From Pseudarthrobacter siccitolerans (GTDB lineage: Bacteria > Actinomycetota > Actinomycetes > Actinomycetales > Micrococcaceae), in contig NZ_CAQI01000025.1 in NCBI RefSeq assembly GCF_001046895.1, forward strand, positions 124,001 to 188,000: DNA of 64,000 nucleotides. Direction: 5' to 3'. Below are positions 22,587 to 30,783 of this stretch, in pieces. The notes under the pieces are model-generated. The model made no database searches, had not been told where the DNA came from, and worked only from the letters and a program-made list of their open reading frames with translations. Position 1 is the stretch's first letter. Each line of letters starts with the position of its first letter. The translations under genes were made by a program, and so were the position numbers.

Positions 22587-23449
22587 GCGGGTCGGGCTCC
22601 TAACGTCAGGGAGGCTCCGGAGTTACCGGGAGACTCGAAGAGGTACGTTTGCCGGGTCTTGCCGGGGATGCGGGTCCACTCGCGCCGGGTCAGGTACGCC
22701 GAACGGTCGGCGTAGCCGTCCAGAAGCACGGAGCCGTCGGCGGCGTTCATTACGAGGGTTTGGCCTTCCGCGACCGTCTCGGAATAGACCAGGCGGGCGC
22801 CTGTCGTGGTTTCCGTGATCGTGAAGCCGGGGGCCATGCCCGAGACTGTGAAGACCGGGGCCGTGTCAGCTGTGCCGACGTTTTCGAGCGTCGCGGTGCC
22901 AGGGGTGCCGGCGCCGCCGAAGTCGAGGACTCCCGCGTTGTCGCCTGTGAAAAGGTCGAACACGAGCCCGCCGCCAGGAGCGGAGGCGGGGGTCCGGGCA
23001 GTCAGGAGCTCGCCGTACTTCCGCGGATCGGGGGCGACCATGTCGATCATGAAGTGAATGTCGAGGTTGCCGTCCCAGATCACGTCGGGAGTGCCGCTGA
23101 TGTAGACCGTCGCCTCGCGGTACCCGAGGTCGGCGTCGTTCACAATGAACTTGCCCGCCGTACCGTCCGCGAGAGCCGCCGCCAGATCGTCAGTCATAGC
23201 GGCGGCTTCCGACCGGGTCGCGGTGAAGATATGCCCGCCGACGGTGATGATCCGCTGATCCCGCCAGCCGCGCTCGGAAAACGTGCCGTGCGCCCAGAGG
23301 CGTTCGGTCGAGTTCCGGCGCGTGCCGGCAGGGGAAAACCAGCCGTCAAGCCGCGTAAGGACTTGGTTGGTACCGGGTTGAAGCTCCAGCATTTCGCCGG
23401 TCGTCAGTGTGATCGACGCGGCGGTAGTTGCGAGGGTTTCAAGTGCCAT
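22577..23449 (-). CDS. distal tail protein (Dit-like)
   Basis: 290 residues following the tape measure gene by one base overlap. The beta-rich N-terminal ~140 residues with VTRLDGWFSP-like core (LTRLDGWFSPAGTR), ITVGGHIFTA and FMIDMVAPDPRKYG match phage tail-tip Dit/family 1 proteins; the C-terminal half looks like a galectin-like domain. Expected to form the hexameric ring joining the tube to the tip. Confidence 0.75.
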   Translation of the reverse strand: MALETLATTAASITLTTGEMLELQPGTNQVLTRLDGWFSPAGTRRNSTERLWAHGTFSERGWRDQRIITVGGHIFTATRSEAAAMTDDLAAALADGTAGKFIVNDADLGYREATVYISGTPDVIWDGNLDIHFMIDMVAPDPRKYGELLTARTPASAPGGGLVFDLFTGDNAGVLDFGGAGTPGTATLENVGTADTAPVFTVSGMAPGFTITETTTGARLVYSETVAEGQTLVMNAADGSVLLDGYADRSAYLTRREWTRIPGKTRQTYLFESPGNSGASLTLGARPAWW

Positions 23450-25752
23450 TAGCGCCCAACTCCTGCCCTGAGTAGCTTCCTAGCCGCGAGTTCGGCGTAA
23501 GCCTCCTCGGACATAGGGGTGTTGAAGTGGTTTTCCTGATGGATGGTCGGCTGAGCCGCTCCGGCGCTTCCCGCGTAGGCGAGGGCGCCCTGAATGCCGC
23601 CATAGGCCACGTTCGGGGAGGCCACACGCGGTGCCTCGGGGATCAGCGCGTTCTGAGCCTTCTCGATGTAGCTCCGGCCCTTGGTGAGGCCGATCGCCAT
23701 ACCCTGAGAAGTGAACTTGCCGATCTCCATGAAGACGCGGGACGGGGAGTGAATGCCCAGGAGCGACTTGGCAAAGTCGACGACGTTGCCGATGGACCGA
23801 GCGACGGCGTCGCGGATCATGCCAGCGGCGCCAGCGATACCGTTCGCGAGGCCAGCGATCATCTGGGAGCCGATCGTGGTGAACTGGCCGATCATGCCGG
23901 AGATCGCGCCGACCGCACGGCCGGGGAGGCTCGCCACGACGGCGACGACGTGACCGATCCCGCCAGAGACGGCACCACCGATGCCGGAGATCGCTCCCGA
24001 CACGATGCCGGAGATCGAGCTCCAGACGCCGGAAAAGAACCCACGGACAGCGCTCAGCCCGCCGCTTACGACGCCTTGCATACCGGCCAGGAGCCAGCCG
24101 ACGGTCGACTGAATCGCTGAGCCAGCGCCTCGGACGATGCCGGTTACAGCGTCCCAGGCTCCGGAGAAGAGGCCGCGGACGGCGCCCATAGCGCCACCGA
24201 TCAGCGCGGTCACGCGCCCGACGATCCAGATCTGGACGAAGTTCACGACCGCCTGAACGGCACCGGAAACGATCTGGCCGAGTGCCTGCCAAGCCGCATT
24301 CCAGTTGCCTTGGAAGATCGCTGAGACGAGGTTCACGACGCCCTGGATCACGGTCAGGATGCCTTGGAAGACGCCTACGATGTTGCCGAAGATTCCTTGA
24401 ACCGTCGAGATCACGAAGGGGCCGACGAAGCCCCAGACGTTCCGGATCACGTCGGCGACGCCCTGAAGGATCGGGCCGATCTGAGCCGCGACGACGTTGA
24501 TCGTGTCCCCAAGCTGTGTAAACAGGGGGCCGGCTTGCGCCGCCATTGACTGAAAGGCCGGGATGATCGAGCCGGTGATAATGTCGCCGATCACGCGGAG
24601 GACCGGCTGAACTCCGGTCACGATCGCACTGCCGAGGTTCCCCAGGGCCGGGACGACCGTATTCATGAGGATCTCGCCCAGGGGCCGGATGGCGTCCACG
24701 ATCTGCCGGAAGATCGCGCCGACTTCACCGCCACCGGTGTTTTGCATGGTGGTGAAAAAGTCGACGACGGCCTGCCGGATGGTCAGGATCTTGTCGACGA
24801 TCGGGGAGTCTTCTTCGACGTTGAAGATCCGAGCGAAGGCTCCGGTGAAGTCGCCGGCAAAGATCAGGCTTGCTAAGCCGCTGATGGCGTCGCTGACCCA
24901 TCCGATCGCCCCAGCCAAAGCGTTAGCGGCGGGCGGGAGAATCGTCGTCAGAAGCGGCACAAGGGGCTGTAGCCCTTGGGCCATAGCCATATTCAGCGTG
25001 TCCTTGACGGTCGACCACACACCCGAGAGCGTCTGGGCCTGCTTCGCCATAGAGCCGCCGTATTCCTTGTTCATCTGGGCTTCCAGAAGCGGGAGTACGT
25101 CGGAGGAGAGAAGCTCACCCTCGGAGGCCATTTTCTGAAGGTCGCCGATTGGCTTGCCCATAGCCCGGGACAGGAGGGCCCAAATCGGGAGGCCAGCCTC
25201 CGAGATCTGGAGCATTTCTTCGGCGCTGACCTTGCCCTTGCCCATCATCTGAGTCCAGGCGCGGACGATTGAGTTCATGCCCTCCTGATTCAGGCCCAGG
25301 GCGCCGGAGGCGTCGCCGAGGGCTTGCATGGTGGGAATGACGCTCTCAGCCGCCGCTCCGGCGCCGAGGAGGGCGCGGGCGTTTGCTACGAGGCCGGGGA
25401 GCTCGAAAGGTGTCTTAGCGGCGAACGCGGACAGATTCGAGAGCATTGTCTGAGCCCTGCCGCCGTCGCCGAGGAGCGTCTCGAAGGAGATTTGGGCCTG
25501 CTCCATGAAGGCCGCGGTTTGGAGGCCGGACTTGATGCCCTGCCCGAGGGCGAGGCCCGCCGCCATGCCGACGGCGGGACCGATCATGTTGCGCATTGCT
25601 GGGAGGAAGCCGCCGCCGAACGCCTTGCCGGAGCGCTCGCCGCTCTCGTGTCCGGCGCTTGTGAGGACGGGGTTTACTTCCCGTCCGAGGGCTCCGGCGA
25701 AGCCCTTGGCGGACGGAATGATGGTTAGAGTCGCGTATCCGACGTTTGCCAC
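23449..25752 (-). CDS. tape measure protein
   Basis: 767 residues, the longest late gene. N-terminal ANVGYATLTIIPSAKGFAGA is typical of actinophage tape measures. Residues ~70-230 hold the tape-measure core (MEQAQISFETLLGDGGRAQT, LALNQEGMNS). The long middle is rich in hydrophobic helices and Gly/Ala repeats such as GAISGIGGAVSGGIG. It sets tail length and may assist DNA entry. A GTGTAAAC copy lies inside (24516). Confidence 0.93.
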   Translation of the reverse strand: MANVGYATLTIIPSAKGFAGALGREVNPVLTSAGHESGERSGKAFGGGFLPAMRNMIGPAVGMAAGLALGQGIKSGLQTAAFMEQAQISFETLLGDGGRAQTMLSNLSAFAAKTPFELPGLVANARALLGAGAAAESVIPTMQALGDASGALGLNQEGMNSIVRAWTQMMGKGKVSAEEMLQISEAGLPIWALLSRAMGKPIGDLQKMASEGELLSSDVLPLLEAQMNKEYGGSMAKQAQTLSGVWSTVKDTLNMAMAQGLQPLVPLLTTILPPAANALAGAIGWVSDAISGLASLIFAGDFTGAFARIFNVEEDSPIVDKILTIRQAVVDFFTTMQNTGGGEVGAIFRQIVDAIRPLGEILMNTVVPALGNLGSAIVTGVQPVLRVIGDIITGSIIPAFQSMAAQAGPLFTQLGDTINVVAAQIGPILQGVADVIRNVWGFVGPFVISTVQGIFGNIVGVFQGILTVIQGVVNLVSAIFQGNWNAAWQALGQIVSGAVQAVVNFVQIWIVGRVTALIGGAMGAVRGLFSGAWDAVTGIVRGAGSAIQSTVGWLLAGMQGVVSGGLSAVRGFFSGVWSSISGIVSGAISGIGGAVSGGIGHVVAVVASLPGRAVGAISGMIGQFTTIGSQMIAGLANGIAGAAGMIRDAVARSIGNVVDFAKSLLGIHSPSRVFMEIGKFTSQGMAIGLTKGRSYIEKAQNALIPEAPRVASPNVAYGGIQGALAYAGSAGAAQPTIHQENHFNTPMSEEAYAELAARKLLRAGVGR

Positions 25753-26099
25753 TAATCGGCCTCCTTAGGGGTGTGTAAACGGGCCTTCTGGGCCTCCAGA
25801 GCGGCACGGAGTTTGGAGTAGCGGGATTCGACTTGTGGCTTGGGCCGTGCGGGGTGGACCTCGCCCGTAAAGGCTTGGAAGAGGTCGGTCACGAGGAACT
25901 CCAGCCGTGTCCAGCCGTCAGCGCCGCCGAACTTCCGCACGAGCGAGGATTCAGGCGGGAGGTTTTCGATCAGGACGGATAGGCGACGGAGTGAGAGCTC
26001 ACCGCGCCAGTAGGCCGTGAGGTCGACTTGGTAGAAGCGCTGGAGATCGGCCTCTACCAAGTCGGGATGCTCACGGAGTAGGCCGGTGAGCGCGGTTAG
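25752..26099 (-). CDS. tail assembly chaperone extension made by -1 frameshift
   Basis: This frame has no good start of its own. Read from CTA at 26099 it continues the 26096-26365 protein after a -1 slip, adding about 115 residues beginning LTALTGLLREHPDLVEADLQ and ending KARLHTPKEAD. The GT-type fusion before a tape measure gene is the usual siphovirus arrangement. TTG starts near 26060 cannot be excluded. Confidence 0.8.
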   Translation of the reverse strand, partial: LTALTGLLREHPDLVEADLQRFYQVDLTAYWRGELSLRRLSVLIENLPPESSLVRKFGGADGWTRLEFLVTDLFQAFTGEVHPARPKPQVESRYSKLRAALEAQKARLHTPKEAD

Positions 26100-26365
26100 T
26101 TTCCCGCGATACCAGCGGCCTTCTGGAGGGCCCCGACGAACTCGCCGAGGACAGACGCCTTAGGCTTCATTGCCCGCAGCGTCTTGAAGGAGGTTTCGTC
26201 GAGGATCTCGCGCAGGAAGGCCAGGACTCGGCCCTCTTCATATGCCTCGATCGCGTCGAAGCTCCACTCGCTCGACGGCGCCACAGCGAAGTCCTTGCCC
26301 TCGAAGGCGAAGGGGATGATCTCGCCGAGTGCTTCAGCGGCGGCGGGGGTGTTCTTGGAAGTCAT
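26096..26365 (-). CDS. tail assembly chaperone (short form)
   Basis: 89 residues from ATG at 26365 with AGGAG upstream; MTSKNTPAAAEALGEIIPFA. Position between the major tail protein and the tape measure, and the slippery heptamer at its end, identify it as the G-type chaperone. It would coat the tape measure before tube assembly. Confidence 0.8.
   Translation of the reverse strand: MTSKNTPAAAEALGEIIPFAFEGKDFAVAPSSEWSFDAIEAYEEGRVLAFLREILDETSFKTLRAMKPKASVLGEFVGALQKAAGIAGN
26099..26105 (-). promoter_or_regulatory. -1 frameshift slippery site GGGAAAC
   Basis: Canonical X-XXY-YYZ heptamer (G-GGA-AAC in the zero frame) directly before the TAA stop of the short chaperone. Shifting one base back opens the downstream frame to 25752. 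Confidence 0.85.
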
Positions 26366-26472
26366 GGTTTTAGGGCTCCTAGCGTGGGTTGGAGGGGTGC
26401 GTGGAAGGCGTGAAAAAGCAGAGGAGCCGCCCCACGCGAGCAACTCCCCTGCTAGTTGGACTTAGGCGCCGA

Positions 26473-27024
26473 TTACGGGGCCGCGGGGTCCTTCTCGACG
26501 GTCGTGTAGAGGGTGCCGTCGGCCTCGGGGTAGACGACGACGGTGATCTCGTACACGGTGGGTTCCGTCTCGGAGTCCTTGATCTCGCCGACCTCGATCA
26601 CTTCGGCGGACTTGGCAAAGCGCCGCTTTTTCTTCGCGCCGTCGGTCGTCTCGAAGCCGACTGCAAACTTGGTGCCGGCGACCGGGGCCTTGATCTTCGC
26701 CGTGCGGATTCCGGTCGCCACCGACCGGGTCGAGCCAGGGTTCACGAGGGAGAACACGGTGTCGTTGTCTTCCAACGCGACGAACTTGAAGGTTCGCTTG
26801 TGCTTCGACATAGTCCGTCGGTAGAGCAGGCCGCCCCAGGCGTAGTGCTCCGAAGAGTCGCCTTCGCGAGCTTCGGTGATGCCTTCCTCGCCGTCCAGAA
26901 GACCAACGGCCTTCCAGGCGACGGCCCAGGCGGCGGTTACGTCGGTGGGTCCGGCTGTGTTTTCCGGCGCAATGAATACGTCGGCGCCCGTCCAAAGGGC
27001 GGTGTTCTTGGCGTCTCCTGCCAT
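26473..27024 (-). CDS. major tail protein
   Basis: 183 residues; MAGDAKNTALWTGADVFIAP, then SKHKRTFKFVALEDNDTVFS and VAGTKFAVGFETTDG. Length, beta-rich make-up and position between the tail terminator and the chaperones fit a tail tube subunit. GAAAGGAAGG precedes the ATG. Confidence 0.8.
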   Translation of the reverse strand: MAGDAKNTALWTGADVFIAPENTAGPTDVTAAWAVAWKAVGLLDGEEGITEAREGDSSEHYAWGGLLYRRTMSKHKRTFKFVALEDNDTVFSLVNPGSTRSVATGIRTAKIKAPVAGTKFAVGFETTDGAKKKRRFAKSAEVIEVGEIKDSETEPTVYEITVVVYPEADGTLYTTVEKDPAAP

Positions 27025-27042
27025 GAGCTCGCCTTCCTTTCG

Positions 27043-27447
27043 TTAGAGGATTTGGCGCGGGCTGAGCCGAGCCGTGAGGGTGAAGTAGGACATTGGCGCC
27101 CCGGTGTCGGGGTCGCCGGTCGGGATAGATCCGGTCAGCGGAGAGAAGCCGCGGATCTCGGGGGAGGCCGAGGAGAGAAGCAGGGCCTCGCATAGGCTCG
27201 CCAGTTCCTCGCCGAGCCCTTCGTCCTTGTGCCACACGACGACGCGGACAGAGGCGCGGCCATTCAGGCGGGCGTCCCGGAACTTGCCGTCAGAGCGGAC
27301 TTGGACGTAGGGGAGTGCTTGGTGCTCGGCGGGCGGCTTGGTCGAGACAGTGGCGCCCGCGGCGACCGGCTCAGTGCGGTTAGCCAGGAGGTTTCGGAGG
27401 AGGTTCCTTGTGGCTAATTGAGGGTCGGGGAAGGTCACGACGGCCAC
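27043..27447 (-). CDS. tail terminator-like protein
   Basis: 134 residues from GTG at 27447; TFPDPQLATRNLLRNLLANR and YVQVRSDGKFRDARLNGRAS with SYFTLTARLSPR at the end. This matches the lambda gpU/HK97 gp10-neighbour tail terminator type by length, composition and position upstream of the major tail gene. It overlaps the stop of the neck protein gene by one base. Confidence 0.65.
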   Translation of the reverse strand: MAVVTFPDPQLATRNLLRNLLANRTEPVAAGATVSTKPPAEHQALPYVQVRSDGKFRDARLNGRASVRVVVWHKDEGLGEELASLCEALLLSSASPEIRGFSPLTGSIPTGDPDTGAPMSYFTLTARLSPRQIL

Positions 27448-27755
27448 TAGCTCGCCCTGCCCTTCACGGCAAGGCCACGGGCGGCGGCGGCTTTACGGAG
27501 CGGGCCGTGCTTGGCCTCGACGCGCATTCCCGCAGGATGGGCAATGGTTACGTCGATCGCGGTACGCCGGGAGAGTCGTCCACCTTCAGCCGTGCGGGCC
27601 TTGGTCGTGACCTCGGCGGCTTGCGGGCCGTTGATCTTCGGAAGCTGAACCGCCGAGCCGACAAAGCGCCCCAGGTCAATTACTTCCTGAGTGACTGGGG
27701 CGCTTGCGAGCATCTGGGCCATGCCTGCCCTATCGAGGCGGATCTTGTTTGCCAA
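27447..27755 (-). CDS. HK97 gp10-like neck protein
   Basis: 102 residues from a TTG at 27755 behind GAAAGGAGCCCGCCC. Short basic protein with MAQMLASAPVTQEVIDLGRF at the start and AGMRVEAKHGPLRKAAAARG near the end, the style of actinophage HK97-gp10-like head-tail components. Confidence 0.65.
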   Translation of the reverse strand: MANKIRLDRAGMAQMLASAPVTQEVIDLGRFVGSAVQLPKINGPQAAEVTTKARTAEGGRLSRRTAIDVTIAHPAGMRVEAKHGPLRKAAAARGLAVKGRAS

Positions 27756-27768
27756 GGGCGGGCTCCTT

Positions 27769-28116
27769 TCAGCCGATCGTGATGCGTTCCAGAGCGGCGG
27801 TCGTGTAAACGGTGGAAGCGAGGCCACGACGGACGACGGGATCGCCTTCTACCCGCCAGATCTGGCCGTTGCACTCGATACGGTCGGCTGCGGTGAGATC
27901 CACGGAGCCCGGTGCGTAAAGGGTCTTTTCGCCGCGGATTACGTGGCGGGTGGTTCCTTCGTCCTCGACCACCGAGACGCTCTGAACCGTGGCGCCCCGC
28001 AGGAGGACGCGCTCGGGAGCGTCCCAGGACTCGACCGGGTCGCCGTAGCTGTCGACGCCGGCACCAGGCCGGAGCCGGTAGACCGAGGGGACTTTGCGGT
28101 AGGACGTGAGGAGCAC
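27769..28116 (-). CDS. head-closure (head-tail stopper) protein
   Basis: 115 residues from GTG at 28116; YRKVPSVYRLRPGAGVDSYG and DRIECNGQIWRVEGDP fit the small beta-barrel stopper family (SPP1 gp16-like) found at this position. The stop of the 38-residue gene overlaps its start by one base. A GTGTAAAC copy covers the last codons region (27803). Confidence 0.7.
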   Translation of the reverse strand: MLLTSYRKVPSVYRLRPGAGVDSYGDPVESWDAPERVLLRGATVQSVSVVEDEGTTRHVIRGEKTLYAPGSVDLTAADRIECNGQIWRVEGDPVVRRGLASTVYTTAALERITIG

Positions 28117-28232
28117 TAGCCGAGGTCCTCCTCGGCCAGCAGGGGGAAGGGGTCGCCGGGGTTCTCAGGGTCGAACTCGACGCCCTCGCGGACGGCGTAG
28201 ACGAAGTAGGTTCCGTCGGCTTTGATTGGCAC
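28116..28232 (-). CDS. very small head-region protein
   Basis: 38 residues from GTG at 28232 with AAGGAG six bases upstream; VPIKADGTYFVYAVREGVEF, then acidic tail. Tightly packed between the connector and the stopper genes (one-base overlap). Such small genes at this spot are common in actinophages; function unknown. Confidence 0.55.
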   Translation of the reverse strand: MPIKADGTYFVYAVREGVEFDPENPGDPFPLLAEEDLG

Positions 28233-28242
28233 GTTGGACTCC

Positions 28243-28635
28243 TTACTCGTAGGGGCTACGGATTCGGACGCTTCCGACGAAGCCGCCAGAACGGCCCGTA
28301 GCGGCTCGCTTGATCTGGGCGATCTCTCGGGCGGTCAGATAGACGCCGGAGGTATCCGTGAGTCCGACCTGATGCTCGCCGAGCGACTCGGATTCGAGCC
28401 CTCGGGGGTTTTCGAACTCGCGCCGAGCGGCCTTCAGGACGACGAGGGAGACGACTTTCGGCGCGTCAGTCGTCCAGGCCGCGGCCCTGGCCTCGGAGAC
28501 TTCGGCGAGAGCCAGGGTGGCGGCGTCGTCGAGTGCTTCCTCGGCTCGGGCTCGATCCTCGCCTTCCAGAGAGCCAACGGGAAGTCCGAGACGGCGCTCC
28601 AGCGAGCTAACGGGAGGAGGGAGGGGTGAAGGCAA
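28243..28635 (-). CDS. head-tail connector (gp6/adaptor-like)
   Basis: 130 residues from TTG at 28635, with the same GAAAGGAGCCCGCCC leader as the 27755 gene. Helical: RARAEEALDDAATLALAEVS and VVSLVVLKAARREFENPRG, the pattern of HK97 gp6/SPP1 gp15-like adaptors. It is the first connector after the capsid gene. Confidence 0.7.
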   Translation of the reverse strand: MPSPLPPPVSSLERRLGLPVGSLEGEDRARAEEALDDAATLALAEVSEARAAAWTTDAPKVVSLVVLKAARREFENPRGLESESLGEHQVGLTDTSGVYLTAREIAQIKRAATGRSGGFVGSVRIRSPYE

Positions 28636-28665
28636 GGGCGGGCTCCTTTCACGGGCTCAGGGGCC

Positions 28666-28693
28666 GTAGGGCGCCTCTCGTGAGACGCCCTAC
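28666..28693 (-). terminator. hairpin after the major capsid gene
   Basis: 12-bp stem with one mismatch (GTAGGGCGCCTC against GAGACGCCCTAC) and a TCGT loop, 12 bases below the capsid stop. No T-run, so perhaps an attenuator or mRNA-stabilising hairpin that keeps capsid levels above connector levels. Confidence 0.6.
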
Positions 28694-28705
28694 GTTTAAC
28701 CCTGA

Positions 28706-29647
28706 TTAGTCGGCGTCGGTGTTGACGCGGACGATGCCGGGAGCGTCGGTGATGCTCACGGCGTTGGTTGCGTAGTTACGGGTGACCTTCTTGACCGGAA
28801 CGGTCGTAGCGCCGACGAAGGTGCTGACCATTGAGCGGTCCACAGTTCGGGTCACGTCGTAGTCGCGGAGCCAGCGGAGGGAGAAGCCCTTTTCGCTGAC
28901 GGACTGACCGAACGCGGCGCCTGCCGGGACGATCGGAGCGCGGACCGCCAGGGTGACGGCGTCTCGGTGGAAGGCGACAATGTCGCCGTCGTCCACGCGG
29001 GTCGACTCGACCACGGTGAAGCCGCGGACGCGACCGACATTGCCCTCGCGGAGCGCCTCGGTGGAGCCGCTCTGAGAGGCGTCCTGGATCGCGTTGGCCT
29101 CCAGGAGGTCCGCGTAGACCTTCGTGCCCACGACGACGTTCAGGCCGGCCTGAGGTACGCCGTTGTCGCGGAGGTACTTCCGCATCTGGGTGAATGCCTT
29201 CACAGGGTCAGCGGCGTCGTAGGCGGTCGGCAGGGCCCAGGGGGTAGCGCCGCGGAGGATGCCGGCGACCTCTTCCTCGCAGAAGTCGACCACAGCGGCC
29301 ACCTGAGGACCGAGCACCTGAGCGGCGAAGTCGCTGATGTTCAGGGACATGTCGCCCTCGGACAGCGGAACGGCGCTGTAGGCGTGGGTGCCGAGAGTCA
29401 GAGGGATGGTGCTCTCGGTGATGGTGTCGAGCACGATCTGAGCGTCGATCTCGTCGATGCCACGCTCGCGGGCGATCAGGGCCGCGGGGACCTTGATGTT
29501 GACCGTCCGGCCCTTGCCGCCGCCGCCGAGAAGATCGTTCTCGAAGTTGCGATTTACCAGGGCAGACAGGTAGGCGTCCTCGTTGGCGAGGGCAACGGCT
29601 ACCTTAGCGGCCTGAGCCGCAGTGAAAGTGTGAGGGGAGTTTGCCAC
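28706..29647 (-). CDS. major capsid protein
   Basis: 313 residues from a GTG at 29647 with AAAGG upstream; an ATG five codons earlier lacks a ribosome site. MANSPHTFTAAQAAKVAVAL and VNIKVPAALIARERGIDEID, then VTRTVDRSMVSTFVGATTVP fit the P22-coat-like capsid proteins of actinophages. It follows the scaffold gene. Confidence 0.85.
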   Translation of the reverse strand: MANSPHTFTAAQAAKVAVALANEDAYLSALVNRNFENDLLGGGGKGRTVNIKVPAALIARERGIDEIDAQIVLDTITESTIPLTLGTHAYSAVPLSEGDMSLNISDFAAQVLGPQVAAVVDFCEEEVAGILRGATPWALPTAYDAADPVKAFTQMRKYLRDNGVPQAGLNVVVGTKVYADLLEANAIQDASQSGSTEALREGNVGRVRGFTVVESTRVDDGDIVAFHRDAVTLAVRAPIVPAGAAFGQSVSEKGFSLRWLRDYDVTRTVDRSMVSTFVGATTVPVKKVTRNYATNAVSITDAPGIVRVNTDAD

Positions 29648-29685
29648 AGTAGGGCCTTTCATTTAGGAGGGAGTGGTTTATGCAC

Positions 29686-29700
29686 GTCGCTTTACGCGAC
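29686..29700 (-). promoter_or_regulatory. dispersed operator-like site before the capsid gene
   Basis: GTCGCTTTACGCGAC, a perfect inverted repeat (5-bp arms) extended by GCAC/GTGC outside, in the 64-bp gap between scaffold and capsid genes. Confidence 0.5.
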
Positions 29701-29711
29701 ACGTGCGGGGT

Positions 29712-30245
29712 TTATCGGCGTGCGGCTTTTGCGATCGCCACCGGATCGAACGGCTCGGTGTCGTCGCCGCCGTGGCCGGGGGTGAGATTCGGCTTCGGCA
29801 TACCGGGGAGCTCAGTAGGGCCAGGCTTCTGCTCGTCGCCTTCGCCGTCGGACTTCTTGCCGAGCTTGGCGAGGCGTTCGGCCTTTGCCATGAGCTCGTC
29901 TTCCGTGTCGCCGGTCAGCAGATCGGCAATGTCTTCGAGCTCGGGGTGCTTCCGGAGCACCTTCTGAAGGGCGAGGTCGCGGTCTTTGTCCTTCGCGGCC
30001 TTTTCGAGCTCGTTGAGCCGGTCCTGAAGCTTCTGGAGCTCGCTCATGCCTTCGTTTTCGCGGTCCTGCCGCTCGGTCTTCAGCTTCGAGTTTTCGCTCT
30101 TCAGATCGCTGTTTTCAGCACGGAGGTTCTGGACGAGCCTCCACGCCTTGTCGGCGTCGAAGTCGTCGCCCCAGGGGTTCGAGGAGCCTTCGGGCTTCGT
30201 GCCTTCAGCGTTGGCTTCGGTGCTCTGAGCTTCGGTGTTTGCCAT
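29712..30245 (-). CDS. scaffolding protein
   Basis: 177 residues, highly charged with a long coiled coil (AENSDLKSENSKLKTERQ, then LQKLQDRLNELEKAAKDKDR), Pro-rich C-terminus. This is the classic scaffold form and it precedes the capsid gene. The spacer between AAGGAGG and its ATG is filled by a GTTTACAC copy of the repeated octamer. Confidence 0.85.
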   Translation of the reverse strand: MANTEAQSTEANAEGTKPEGSSNPWGDDFDADKAWRLVQNLRAENSDLKSENSKLKTERQDRENEGMSELQKLQDRLNELEKAAKDKDRDLALQKVLRKHPELEDIADLLTGDTEDELMAKAERLAKLGKKSDGEGDEQKPGPTELPGMPKPNLTPGHGGDDTEPFDPVAIAKAARR

Positions 30246-30316
30246 GTGTAAACGTCCTCCTTAGGACGGTCGGCGCCTTGGACCTGCCGTGGCGCGGGGG
30301 ATTTTGGGCATGAAAA

Positions 30317-30346
30317 AACCCGCCAGGGCCGGAGCCGAAGCGGGTT
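30317..30346 (-). terminator. intrinsic terminator upstream of scaffold gene
   Basis: 7-bp stem AACCCGC/GCGGGTT followed by a T-run on the minus strand. It ends the unit containing the 30363-30722 gene, so scaffold and capsid need a separate promoter in 30246-30316 or read-through. Confidence 0.8.
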
Positions 30347-30362
30347 CTTCAGGGGTGAGAGG

Positions 30363-30722
30363 TTAGTCTCGCCATTCGTTTCTTAGGTCCGCGGTGAGTG
30401 CGGGGAGAAACTCGTCTGTAGGGGTCGTGTGGAGCGTTCGCCGGAGCGCGTCGTCCCAAACGTCCCGAGCTGGGATGCCGTCGCGGGCTCCTCGGGTCAT
30501 GAGATCGCGGACAAGCTCGCGGATCACGTAGCCGAGGTCGTCAGGGTTCGAGATCGAAAGGAAGGCCAGCCGGTCGGGATCTTGCCAAACCAGCCAGCCC
30601 ACCGTTTCGTCGTCGGGGACCCATATCTTCGTAACCGTTCCGATCGTGTCCCAGTCAGGCGCCGGGTAACGTCTGGGCGAGTACCCGAGCTCAAAGGGCT
30701 CAGGCGCTCGGTTATCGAGCAA
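30363..30722 (-). CDS. hypothetical phage protein
   Basis: 119 residues from TTG at 30722 behind AAGGAGGT. Trp- and Asp-rich: WDTIGTVTKIWVPDDETVGW and DDLGYVIRELVRDLMTRG. Located between the MuF-toxin gene and the scaffold, with its own promoter-like site at the end of the MuF gene and its own terminator. Its place next to the ADP-ribosyltransferase makes an immunity protein conceivable, but no homology supports that. Confidence 0.65.
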   Translation of the reverse strand: MLDNRAPEPFELGYSPRRYPAPDWDTIGTVTKIWVPDDETVGWLVWQDPDRLAFLSISNPDDLGYVIRELVRDLMTRGARDGIPARDVWDDALRRTLHTTPTDEFLPALTADLRNEWRD

Positions 30723-30748
30723 TTCGCCTTACCTCCTTCCGTAGAGTC

Positions 30749-30783
30749 ACGTCAATAATACAGCGCGTGTCGCTTTACGTCAC
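30749..30783 (-). promoter_or_regulatory. promoter with operator-like site
   Basis: GTCGCTTTACGTCAC (30769-30783) overlaps the MuF gene stop. On the minus strand TGACGT, then 17 bases containing the motif, then ATTATT give a promoter-like layout about 30 bp upstream of the 30722 start. Confidence 0.5.
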
